Of a DNA stretch of 64,000 nt, positions 1 through 10,200 are shown in pieces (position 1 is the stretch's first letter; each line of letters starts with the position of its first letter). The DNA is from Mastigamoeba balamuthi. Lineage: Eukaryota > Evosea > Mastigamoebida > Mastigamoebidae. Below the pieces are notes generated by a model, which was not told the origin of the DNA, ran no database searches, and saw nothing but the letters and a program-made list of their open reading frames with translations. The DNA lies in assembly GCA_902651635.1 (NCBI GenBank), contig CACRSC010000028.1, forward strand, positions 90,335 to 154,334. Reading direction: 5' to 3'. The position numbers and the translations under genes were made by a program.

Positions 1-214
1 TATTCTGCCTTGAACCTGGTGGGCCTGGGGGCTGAACTACTTTTTTGGGCTCCTGCAGCCTCTCAGAGTTCTTCCTCAGTGATCATGTTGTCCATTGCAG
101 TAGCTGTCGTTTCTGGCAGCATAGGGTCTGGCAACAGTCCCAGCCACAGTGTTGCAGGACCTGCAAGAGGGCCACAGCAGCAGACAGAAAATGAAGTGTA
201 TGGGAAGCCCACTG

Positions 215-275
215 GTGCAAAAGAGCGCCTGCATCGAGCCGCGCGATCACCAGCTGACCGACTTGGAAACGATGC
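215..275 (-). pseudogene. scrap of pantothenate kinase last exon
   Basis: About 55 bases here match, with a few changes, the antisense of the final pantothenate kinase exon at 12613-12663. Read on the minus strand it gives V-S-K-S-V-S-W-stop-S-R-G-S-M-Q-A-L-F, against the intact gene's VSKSVSWWSRGSMQALF, so one Trp codon has become TGA. The match fades on both sides. It is a short duplicated exon fragment with no coding capacity of its own. Confidence 0.6.
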
Positions 276-867
276 ACATGAATGCTACAGAATTCTGAGC
301 TCGGTTTTGACGAGGGGCGGGTACTCAAGCTCTGTGTAGGCCTCGTTGGACGAGGTCTCGCAGCAGGTTCCCTGCTCCACTTGCAGATGCTGCGCACGGC
401 CTGGCACGTGTATGTGCAGCCCTGAGCCTGCACACGTGCCCCGTACAGCGGCGGCATGCACGCCACTGGGGGCGTCGCCTTCATGTGCTGGCTCCCCCTG
501 CCTCTGTTTCTCTCGCGCTCTCGTGCATGGCGTGGTGCATGCTCTTTCGTTGCGCTGTGTGCACTGTGCACTTCATGAACGAGGGTGGGTGTCTGTCTGT
601 GAGCCCATTGCACACACCGAGTGTGGGCAAGCACCACCAGCAAGCAATGGGTGGTCACGAGGGTCGGATCGAGGCAACCTTCCTTGATCCAGGAAGTATT
701 GATGAGCTGCAGCATGCTCGTGTCTGCATGGTGCCTACTTGTGGAACCCCAGTAGTGGAGCATCATGACGGTGGCACGCGGCGGTGGCATGCAGTGCATA
801 CGGATGCTGGATGAGCCGACGGGCAAGTTATAGATTGGATTGTATGGCAGCGTGAATCCCAACATCA

Positions 868-1101
868 GTGGCCACCTCGCGAGTACATCTTGGAGCTGTG
901 GGCGCCCAGCCTCGTCTGCCATGCGACATTCCCCAGGTCGCAAACCGCTTCATGGACATGCTCCCTCGGAGCAGGCATGTGCAGCGGAAAGCTCTCTGGT
1001 GGCAGACGCCCTGTCCATTGCTCCCTCGACCAGCCAGTGCTGCAGCGCACTGCCAGCCCCCGACTCGGAGCTCACAGCAGAGGAGCTCAAGGAATACGTG
1101 A
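868..1101 (+). pseudogene. relic of repeated gene family (module after domain B)
   Basis: A segment starting at an acceptor-like cattccccag and reading roughly P-Q-V-x-(D/N)-R-x-(V/M)...P-R recurs at 1930-2040, 2333-2480, 4425-4560 and 6640-6810. The copies share a run ending in a (g/c)agagct word followed by gaggagct. Frames are broken differently in each copy. I read this one as a decayed exon of the same family that has open copies at 2526-3086 (minus). Function unknown. Confidence 0.4.
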
Positions 1102-1559
1102 CACAGTTTGTGTAGCCGGGGCCAAATGTGACACACAGTGTGAGCTCCAAGTCGGGGTCTGATCGTGCGCCACAGCACTGGAATAGCCAGGGGCCGCAGC
1201 TGCAGACGTGCACCAACACCACTGTGTGCTGGCGTGCTTGAGGCAGGGAATGACGGCTATGCCAGCGACAGTGAAGAGGGAAACGATGGGGGGGCAACGG
1301 AGCCATGTGAAGAGGGACACTTAGTGCACGACATGCACCAAGCACCACTCGAACCAGTAGACGGAGAGATGCAATGGAAACTGCTGTGAAATTGACAGTC
1401 AGCACTCCCAAGTCAAGGCCTCTGCTCTTCCCATCTCTTGCCCTCCTTCCTGGCCTCTGGCACCCACTGTCTGAGCGAGGAGGTCATTTCTTGGACCTAA
1501 CGACGTTCCTACAAGCGCACAGTGCTCGTGTCCATTCGTGTGAGTACTGCCCTCCCCAC

Positions 1560-2040
1560 ACCTCAGGGGTGACACGGAGGCCGAAGAGGTGAAGCAGCAA
1601 GGCGCAGGCCTGGAAGTGGTGAGCTACTTGTACGAGCTTCGAGCAGTTGGAGGTCGCTGGACACCACCTTCCAACAAGTTCTGCGCACAAGGCGGCAGCA
1701 CCTCTCTCCTGCACTGCACCCCCACGGTGCGCATTCGCAGAGTGCAGAACGTGCTGGCGGGTGGTCACACGCGACTTCTTAGCGACAGGCACAGGCGGCC
1801 CTCACTGGGACGGCGCCGACGTTGGCAGCAAGCAAGGAGTCCCAAGCACCGCGTCGTTGGTCTCCACTCCGAGGCCCTGTCCTTCCTTGCGTGATGAGCT
1901 GGCGAAGGTAGGCCTTGCTCGTTCGTCATCGACATTCCCCAGGTCTTGGATAGTATCGTGGCAGTGAAACCTCTGGAGCACGGACAGCTCAATGGTGTCA
2001 TAGGTCCTCTCCCAGCACTGTGACGCTCTGTCAGACCCCG
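1560..2040 (+). pseudogene. relic of repeated gene family
   Basis: At 1560-1665 there is a stretch (...gaagcagcaaggcgc..., then tacgagcttcgagcagttgg) repeated almost exactly at 3955-4050 and, more weakly and inverted, at 6155-6205. In the 3955 copy it reads AEAEVKQQGAG...DYVYELRAV. DYVYELRAV resembles the VDYVYALLAT motif of the intact family gene at 56.7 kb. Downstream, near 1895-1970, an intron-like gtaggcc...ccccag precedes VLDSIVAVKPLE. The reading frame changes several times, so this is a decayed copy. Confidence 0.45.
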
Positions 2041-2041
2041 A

Positions 2042-2480
2042 GGCAGCAGATGGGGACTGCGGCAAGTTGGCAGCGGCCCAGGCGGCCATACGGGCCATCG
2101 TCGACTATTACGACGAGCTCTTGTCGTCGTGGGACGAGCTGACAGCGGCGGGCCTCGCCATCCTCCACGACTTGTGGTCGCCGGAGTACTTTGTCCGCTG
2201 GTGCTGGTGAAAGCGGGACGACGACATCCGCACCCGCAGCATGGCGCCCAACGCTGACCCGCTCGTCGGCCACTTCCGTGAGCGCATCCTGGAGCTGCAC
2301 ACACCCGTCTTCGTCCGACCATACGGCATCCCCAGGTCATGGACCGCATCGTCTACATGCGCCCTCGGCAGCATTCAGTGCATCGGGAAGCTCTCTGGCG
2401 GCCCCGCCCGTCGTGCTGCGACTCTCTGCTGCTCGTCACCGACCAGAGCTCGCAGTAGAGGAGCTAGAGGCCTGCACAAT
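2042..2480 (+). pseudogene. plus arm of an inverted pair of family copies
   Basis: In one frame this reads ...IVDYYDELLSSWDELTAAGL...LWSPEYFVRWC, then a TGA, then KRDDDIRTRSMAPNADPLV and RERILELHTPV. The arrangement VDYxxxLL(x)4-EL-x-AGLxx...WSxxYF matches domain B of the intact family genes (VDYVYALLATRSEL...DEYWSPMQYI at 57.5 kb). It continues after a splice-like junction near 2333 into VMDRIVYMRPRQ. The internal stop where the minus copy has Trp (CWWKRGDD) marks it as a probable pseudogene. It forms an inverted repeat with 2618-2880. Confidence 0.55.
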
Positions 2481-2525
2481 GCTGGCAATGCTCGGGGCCC
2501 CCCAGCCGGCGCTCTTCGATATCAG

Positions 2526-3086
2526 TCAGCGTGTCGAGGCCGAGGCTGTGGTGACGGCGATGTTGCCGACATCAACGAGGGCGACGACGGATTCGATGGC
2601 CTCTGGCGCGATGGAGGCAAGGACGATGACGGGCATGCGCAGCTGCAGGATGCGCTCGCGGAGGTTGTCGACGAGTGGGTCGGTGTTGGGCGCCATGCTG
2701 CGGGCGCGGATGTCGTCGCCCCGCTTCCACCAGCAGACGAAGTACACAAGCGACCAGAAGTCGCGGTCAATGGCAAGTCCCGGCTGCCAGCTCGTCCCGC
2801 AGCGAAAGGAGTCATAGTAATAGTCGAAGAAGGCCCGGCGGGCCGCCTGGGCCACTGCCAACTTTGCCGCGGACCCCATGAGAGCCGCCTGCCTCTCGAC
2901 GAAATCGTGTGCGACCACACGCCAGCACAGAGCGTGCTGGCTGGCCACACGCAATTTCGTAGTGGGGCATGCAGCCCTTATGGGGATTGCAGCAAAGTGG
3001 GCAGTGATACAGGTGGCCTGGCACCACACCGTCCATGAACTACCACGAGCGCCTGTGGATGGCAAGCGTCGTCTGGTCACAGGCAA
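2526..3086 (-). CDS. family copy, open on the minus strand (fragment)
   Basis: A 186-codon open frame contains AVAQAARRAFFDYYYDSF, DRDFWSLVYFVCWWKRGDD, NTDPLVDNLRERILQL and a hydrophobic/alanine-rich tail. It is the inverted partner of 2042-2480 and is better preserved. The domain resembles domain B of the intact genes at 46.2 and 56.7 kb. I see no matching first exons around it, so it may be an orphan exon rather than a working gene. No function can be named. Confidence 0.4.
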   Translation of the reverse strand: MPVTRRRLPSTGARGSSWTVWCQATCITAHFAAIPIRAACPTTKLRVASQHALCWRVVAHDFVERQAALMGSAAKLAVAQAARRAFFDYYYDSFRCGTSWQPGLAIDRDFWSLVYFVCWWKRGDDIRARSMAPNTDPLVDNLRERILQLRMPVIVLASIAPEAIESVVALVDVGNIAVTTASASTR

Positions 3087-3954
3087 CGAGTGACTTCAGG
3101 TCGAAGAAGCTCTCTGTCTGCTGCTGTATGCGTTGCCGTCTGCAATCGTGGAGGAGGCCGACGAGCTGGTCAGTGTTTGGGCCGAATATGTGGACTCTGT
3201 CGCCGTCTCGCGCGCGTCCACCAGTGAGTGAATAACTCGGCCTGCAGCAGTTGAAGTAGAACCAACAGGCCTGCCGCTGCCAGTTCGTCGTGCTATGTCC
3301 GGAGCTCGTGAGAACTGCTGGCTGCTCGGCTTCCAGCTGCTCCTGTTCCTGCTATTTGCTCAGCTGTGCCCTCTTCAGGGGCCACTTCTCCCACATTCCT
3401 GCTGCTCTTGTCGTCCCATCGCCCCGGGAGTCGTCGGCGTCGTCATTTGCCTCGGTGTCGCCGGTGTAGCCATCGTCACTACCCTTGGCCTCTACCTGTA
3501 CTGACAGTGTGCTCGAGTCGGAGGGCGGCAGCGATGGGTATGCCGGCGATACTGAGGGCAATGACGAAGTCGACAACTGAGCAGAGCGATAGGGACGAGG
3601 ACCAGGAAGAACGACCCTGAAGAGGACGCGGCCGAGCAACGATCACGAGGATGGCCAGAAGGACCAGGTGACAGTACTCATCGGTCCTCCGCCGGCACGC
3701 ATTGTGCAGCCCCTCGCAGCAGCGACTGTGGGGCTCCAATGACCTGAGGCACTCGAGCGACTTCCAGCAGCAACGAGACCACAGTGCCAGTGTAGCAAGG
3801 ACAGCGAGCAGATCAGCGGCGACGTCTCCACGGCGAGAACAACGACGGACCCCTGGCGCTGGCCCTGCTGTGGGCGGAGGTCGACGGCCCTCCAGATATC
3901 TGCGGTGCGGGGGCAGCAAAGTAGCACAGATATTTGTGTCTAAGAGGGCTCTCA

Positions 3955-4560
3955 GGGGTGATGCGGAGGCCGAGGTGAAGCAGCAAGGCGCGGGTGTACC
4001 GCTGGAGGCGATGGACTACGTTTACGAGCTTCGAGCAGTTGGAGGTCGCAGGCTTCGACGGCGGCAGCGCCTTGTGCGCTGGGCCATCGAGGACGGCAAC
4101 CTTCAACTGCAAGTAGCTCATAAACGTAGTCGACCGCTTCCAGCTGGTACGCCTGCGCCTCCGCCGCCCATGATCAAAGAGGGCATTCTGCTTCTCGAGG
4201 CTCTCTCGTGAACTCACGATCCAGCACATTCTGCACGCTGCACTGCTGAGCATTATGTGAGGACGTGAGCAGCAGAGGAGAGGGTGCAGCGTACGCGTAC
4301 GAGCGGGTCATCTGGCGGGGTCTTGATGCCCCACTGCATCGGTACGCCGTAACACATACTCTCGTTGCCACGCTACGATCGCTTTTTTGAGCTATGGATG
4401 ACCACCTTCATCATCAGCTCCTCGACATTCCCAGGTGTCGGACCGCTTCGTGGCAGTGCGCCCTCTGGAGCAGTAGGACAACTCTTTGGTGTCAGAGGTC
4501 CTGTTCCAGCGGTGCGACGCTCTGCCAGACCCGGTCTCGAGGCCTCTCAACACCCAAATC
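3955..4560 (+). pseudogene. relic of repeated gene family
   Basis: 3955-4050 repeats the AEAEVKQQGAG...DYVYELRAVGG segment seen at 1560. 4425-4560 repeats the post-acceptor segment (VSDRFVAVRPLEQ, then a stop). Both pieces are in the same order as in the 1560-2040 copy, which argues for one decayed gene copy interrupted by unrelated sequence. Stops and frame changes exclude a functional product. Confidence 0.4.
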
Positions 4561-4599
4561 CCCAGCCGGTGCTCATAAACGCCGACGGCTGGACCAGCG

Positions 4600-6060
4600 A
4601 CATCAAGGAGGGCAACGATGGACCGAAGTGATAGGAACAACGTGACGAGGATCAGGAAGGAAGAGGGCGTGGTTGATCAATTAGAAACCGACATGTTTGT
4701 CGACAACAATGACACTCTCGTGCCAACGACTCAGCACTGCCTCTCGTCCCTAGCGTAACAAAGTGGACCGTGGGGGCACAAGGTTTTGGATGCGGACTCG
4801 GTCACCATGTGTCAGCAGCGGGCAAAGAACGCAGGCGCCCAGAGGGCTCCGCCAACTCCTGCGGCTGCCAGACCCCACTAGGGCACTCGGGCGCCGCGCC
4901 AGCGAGAGCGAGTGAGGGGCGTCGGCCGAGAGACGAGGGCTCACGTGCGCCGCGCCGGGCCTCTCCCACAGGGAGCAGAACAGCGTCAAGGCGGGGCGGA
5001 ACTGAGATGTATTGCGCTGAATCGAATTCAAATCAAATCAAATCGGATTGAATTGGCTTTTCCAGTTCCATCTGCCCTCCCTCTGCCCCCCTCCCCTCCC
5101 CCCGGTCTCCCATGCTGCCTTCAGCCGCGCCTCGCACAGCCCGTGGCACCATGCAGGCCAGCAGTGACCCTGTGGCCTGTGACTTGCAATCAATCAGCTG
5201 AGCCACGCGCGAGACACGAGAGACAGTCTGTAGGAGTTGCTCTCCTGCAGCCCTAAAAACAGAGCCTGGAGCCCAGTGGACACAGCCTCGGAGCACAGCA
5301 GCCACTCAGTGTAATTCGAATGCCATTGCCGCGTGTTCCGTTTGACCGGCTGTTTCACCTCAGTGCGGCTACGCTGCACCACCGATGGCCGCCTGGGCCG
5401 CGCCACAAGGGCCGCTGGGAGATCGGCCAGGCCCGAGACCTCTGGCTTTGCACTGCGCACCGTGGGGACTGACGCGGGTGTGGGCCCATAATTGCACCGG
5501 GCGGTTGTTAATGGCGGTGGTCGAGGAGGGGCCGGCGTGCCAAGTATCGCTGGGAGGCTGACCGAGCGCACCTTGCTCGGGACGACGCAACCCACGACCG
5601 TTCTCCCGTCCCGCGGATCGCCGCCCTCGCTGCGCGAGACATGGGGCAGGCTCACAGACTGATCTCGCCCGGACTCCACTTCCGGCTCTGCCCTCCCTGC
5701 AATCGCACATCGGACCTCCATTACCACCACATTTTTCCCGCTGCAGAGGTCGCTTGGCGCAGGAGCGATGGCTGGGCGGCCCGGCCACTGCTGCGTCGCC
5801 TGCCGCCACGCGCCAAGCGCCGAACGCCGTGGGCATCGTGCATGACAACGCGAGGGGAATGAGTGGCCCTGAAAAAAACAAGAGGCCCCCCCGAATAGAG
5901 AAGCAATAGAACTGCAGGATGCTACAAGCAGGAAGGAAGAGGGACGAACGTGTGTCTACTCCCTCAGATACGCCGCCGGACTTAATGCCCAGACAGCGCC
6001 TACTTTGCACCGCTAGGGGGCGAAGGGCAGAACAGAGGCGTTGACCCGAGGGTGTCATCT
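4600..6060. other. no recognisable gene
   Basis: This stretch holds long but unrecognised open frames on the minus strand (for example 5369-6058), with no motif, intron pattern or family similarity I can identify. A short aatca-type repeat lies at 5025-5050. I call no gene here. Confidence 0.5.
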
Positions 6061-6099
6061 GTTGTCAGTGTCCAAGTCAAGATGAAAGATAGACCATGG

Positions 6100-6820
6100 A
6101 CGAGCGAGGTCTACCTCCACCAGCTCATCGCACAATGACATGTGCTCTTGGAATGCCCGCACCTTGCTGCTTCTCCTCCTCAGCCTCTGCATAACGCCTG
6201 AGAGCCTCCGTCTCTCGATGCTCTTGAGTGTGCTCCTGATTTTGTACACTGTGCGGCACGCAGTTCTGAGTTCAACACGCGAGGGCAGGCTCAGAGTGGA
6301 GAGCGGGCAGCGTACATGCTGGCCAAAATGCCCCCACCACTGTGCCGTGCACCGCATACCACCCATGTGCGCATTTTGTGGTTGGTACGTGGCTCATGAC
6401 ACCGCGGTGGGCGGCGAGCCTGGACACCTGGCCCGCACGTGCGCTGCTCGCCCCCAATTGTCTTCTCTTCCCCGTGCTCTATCGTGTTCTGTACCCGCCA
6501 CCCAGTAAGCCAGAGCCGAGGGACTCATACGCGGTGGTGCAGCACAATCTGGCAGGTGGCGACGTACGAGTTAGTCATGATGCAGGCGGTGGTCCAGGCA
6601 CATCTTGGAACTGCAGAGGCCCAACGTCACACGGCCCTCCGGAATTCCCTACTTGCCGCTTCGTGGCCACGCCCCTCGGAGCAGGCGGGCAACTGGAGTG
6701 CTCTCTGGTGGCAGATACCCTTCCCTCTGCTCCCCCGACCAGCCAGCACTGCGACCCACTGCCAGACCTGACTTGGAACTCACGGCAGAGGAGCTCGACG
6801 CCTGCGCAATGAGCTCCGAG
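6100..6820. pseudogene. mixed-strand relics of repeated gene family
   Basis: 6155-6205 is an inverted copy of the gaagcagcaagg segment (minus-strand reading AEAEEEKQQGAGIP). 6366-6460 on the plus strand reads VAHDTAVGGEPGHLARTCAA, which matches the end of domain A in other copies (SVVGLAPGMLARTCAARI at 44.9 kb). 6640-6810 repeats the post-acceptor segment. Domain fragments in both orientations within 700 bases indicate rearranged dead copies. Confidence 0.5.
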
Positions 6821-7231
6821 TGGGGTTTGGCAATGCATCGTGGCTCCGGCTGTTTTTATGTCACAGATGGGTACATGACATACCGGCACGGGTGGAGATT
6901 CGAGAATCTGTACTGCCTCTGCTCCAGGTGTGTTCTGAGAAGCTCCTGCTGTTGTGGGTGAGCAGGATTACAACAGAGATCAAATTGTCCAATGCCCCAG
7001 CACGGGCTGAGGCTGTCTAGGACACATGGGGTCTGTTGGTCGTGGCCGCACGTGATCCAGCGCAGGCCCAGCTCTGTTCTTATCGATACTTAAGGATAGG
7101 ATTCAGACAATTTCTTAACGATCGAAAGCGCCTCGGTAAGCGACACTGGTTGCATTGTGTAAGAGAATAATTCTGCCGAAATATCATCGCCCTTTTTCAC
7201 ACCGGGGCAGCACTTCTGCAATTCCGATAGG

Positions 7232-10200
7232 ATGCCAGCACCCTTCGTGCCAGTGCACACCAAGTGCATCGGGCTCTCGATCACCCGCCACATGAGGGCG
7301 CACCTGCTCGCTGCACTCGTGGCCCTCGTGTCTGCGGCTGCCGTGCTCACCGCCATCACGTTCGAGCTCTCGTCGAGGGACCACCTCGAAAGACTCGAGC
7401 GGGCGCAGGCGGTCGAGGAGGCCCACGCGCTCTTCGGCGTGCTCAATGGCAAGATCACGGCCCTCACGAACGAGGTCATCAACATCGGGTGGATAGTAAG
7501 ACCTGCAGTTATTTTGGGCGTAGGCGAAGAGGCACTAATCGGCTCTCGGCTAAGGATCCGTTGTACGACCACATGATCGCCATGAACTCTTCGGGGCCCT
7601 ACTGGGGGCTGTTGGCCAATGACTTCAAGGCCCAGCTGGTAAACCTCGACGCTGAGTTCATCGTTCTGCCCAATGGCACTGTGCGATGCAAGCGCTGAGA
7701 GCCGTCGCAACCATCGACCTGACGCCACCCTTGCTGCGCAGACTCTTGATGGCATCATGTTCGACGCAGGGAGAGAAAGCACCATGGAGGTCTCTCAATC
7801 GCTCAGCGCTCAGGTTGGAGCAAACCTCGTCAAAAAGGGGGTCGCGAGTGGTCTGTATTGGATTCCCGAAACGTATGGACACCAGCCCAGTGTTTCCCTA
7901 TGTCTCAGCATTCCAGGGCAGCCGCGTTGCTGTGCTACTTGCTACAGAGTATGTTCGGCGCACTGATGGATCTGGCAGTAGCGTCGGATGGCTCGTTTTC
8001 GCACGCAACGTGCAGAACTTGCTTCCGCTTATTTCGCAGGTCGCTGATCTATGCGTATCACTGTGAGCACAATCACCAGATAGTCAATACTGATGACTGC
8101 TCTTATCCAGTCTGTATGATAAGACCTCCTTCCGCGCAGCCTCAGTGTGGAACGGATCACCAGTGGAGCTGGGTGGACATTTCTCAGGTAGGCAAGGAGA
8201 GTCTGTATCCTGTGGGTCTTTGCACTCACTGAACTACAGATGAAGCAGTAGTGAATGCTGTAGTGCCATCGTCGGCGTTCAGGGACCTCCATCTTTCGTG
8301 TTCGAGCAGAGACAGTTATTCAGATGGAACGTACCTTGCAATTGGAATGGTCCTCAGTGATGGGGCTGGCACTCCAAGAGCGTATGCTCTGATCAGGGGT
8401 GTCCGATCTGATGAGCCTACAATCCAATCTTGTGACATTTAGAAAGAGTGACCTCACGTTTCTAACCCTATTGAGCAGTGACGAATCTGATGATCATCAT
8501 ATGTTGCTGCTCATTGTTTGCCATCTTTTGTCTGATATTCCTGTTGATGGAGGTATTCGTTCTCAAGACCCTTGCACATCTATCCAAGGAGATCGTTAGG
8601 GTCTCCACAAACAACGTATGGAAGAGGAATCCCTCGATTAAGCTTCTCATCTCGTGCATCGCTATTACAGAACACCTCAGAAAGACTGACAATTAGTGGA
8701 AAGAGTGAACTGCGTAATGTGACACGTGCTGTTAATCAACTTATGGCAGCCCTAGAAATCAAGACTCAGTATGCAATCGCGGATTATGAACGCTGGTGGG
8801 CTGGCTAATATAATACCAACAGACAAACGGAGCACATATTGAGGAGCATTTATCCTGGGGCTGTACTTGAGAGAATCAAGAAGGGTGACTCAAACAATCT
8901 CACGTACCCAGAGACTACTGTGTTGTTTGTGGATATCTGCAATTTTACCTTATGGTACGTGCTGTTCAGTTCAGGGTTGTACTGATAACACTGCAAGGTC
9001 ATCTACACTGAAACCAAAAGTCGTGACTAAATACCTCAATCTCGTGTTCAGTGCCATGGACGAAATCGTTTACAAGGAAGGAGCAACCAAGGTGATAACA
9101 ATCGGAGATGCCTATGGTATGAGACTGGATTGCCTTGATGTACTCAGTCTAATATCTAATCAGTTGTTGTCTGCGACGTGGAAGAAGGGCAGCACAATGG
9201 ACCGCAGACTATTGCATTAATCGCAATGCAATTCTCGAGGTTGGGTTGCTTTATTCGGTCTTTGTTTCACTGAAAGCGGATAGATACTGTGCTGGGAAGA
9301 AGATGGCAAAATCGGTGCAGATACTCCAGTTCAGAATGGGCATAGCAACAGGACAATGTAGTAGTGCTATGGTTGGCCTCAAGAAAAAGTTCTTCGAGCT
9401 CTGGGGTCCATCTGGTTCATATGGATTGCTTTTCTGCCTGTCTAATAAATATTTATTACAGTGATGCTGAGCCAACAACTGCAGGAGTCTGCCTCCCCTG
9501 GAGAAATTGTGTGTTGCAATCAGACAAAAAGCGCATTGGAGATGTCCAGCGGGAACTTGTTCCTCTTTGACAAGCACGAGGAGGGTGCCTGCGATGGGAC
9601 TAGCAGTTCCTGGAGACTGAGAGAGGTGGAGAAATCTGCAGATACGCCAGAGTCTGACCCCGAGAGACCGCTGTCCTCGACTGGGCTTCTGAGTATAATG
9701 GTTGACGACATGGACATCATCTTCCCCTCTGACTCAGCTGAACCTATATGTTCAAGGATCTTAAGGTCCCTCCGATTTGGTGCAGTTGTTGGTATTGCAG
9801 CTCTTCTTGTCATCTCCGTTGCTGCCCTGGTCGGATTTCTCTTCGGGACTCTGGACTCGTTGTCGTCTCAGCTGATGGAACGCAGAGCTGTCACTGACAT
9901 CACACGTGTGTCCCATGCTCTTCAGTCAACAATTGACGAGCTGAAGAGTGACACACTTGCATGGGCCGGTTGGGTAAGTAATCGTTTGAATGCTCTGATC
10001 TCATCATCAGCTTTCAGAGTGATGTTGGTAAGTACATCACAACTGGGAGATCTGCGTGGATATGGAGCGAACTTGTGGCCAATGGGCTTGTTGTAAAACT
10101 GACCAGAATTGATGGGTGTGTATTATTCATGGTGAACGGAACAGTCGTCAACAGCATTGGGTTTGACTATCCCTCTGGAAGGCCCAGGAATGTAAGTGCA

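Noticed and set aside
83-943. 286-codon open frame on the minus strand
   Set aside because: It runs antisense through family relics and the pantothenate kinase scrap. It has no motif, and its only recognisable part is a wrong-frame reading of a PanK exon.
3295-3504. Short frame with two hydrophobic stretches resembling a membrane protein
   Set aside because: No splice sites, family similarity or conserved neighbours. T/C-rich sequence readily gives Leu-rich frames by chance.
5369-6058. 229-codon minus-strand frame
   Set aside because: Composition-driven (Arg/Gly/Ala/Pro), with no motif or splice context.
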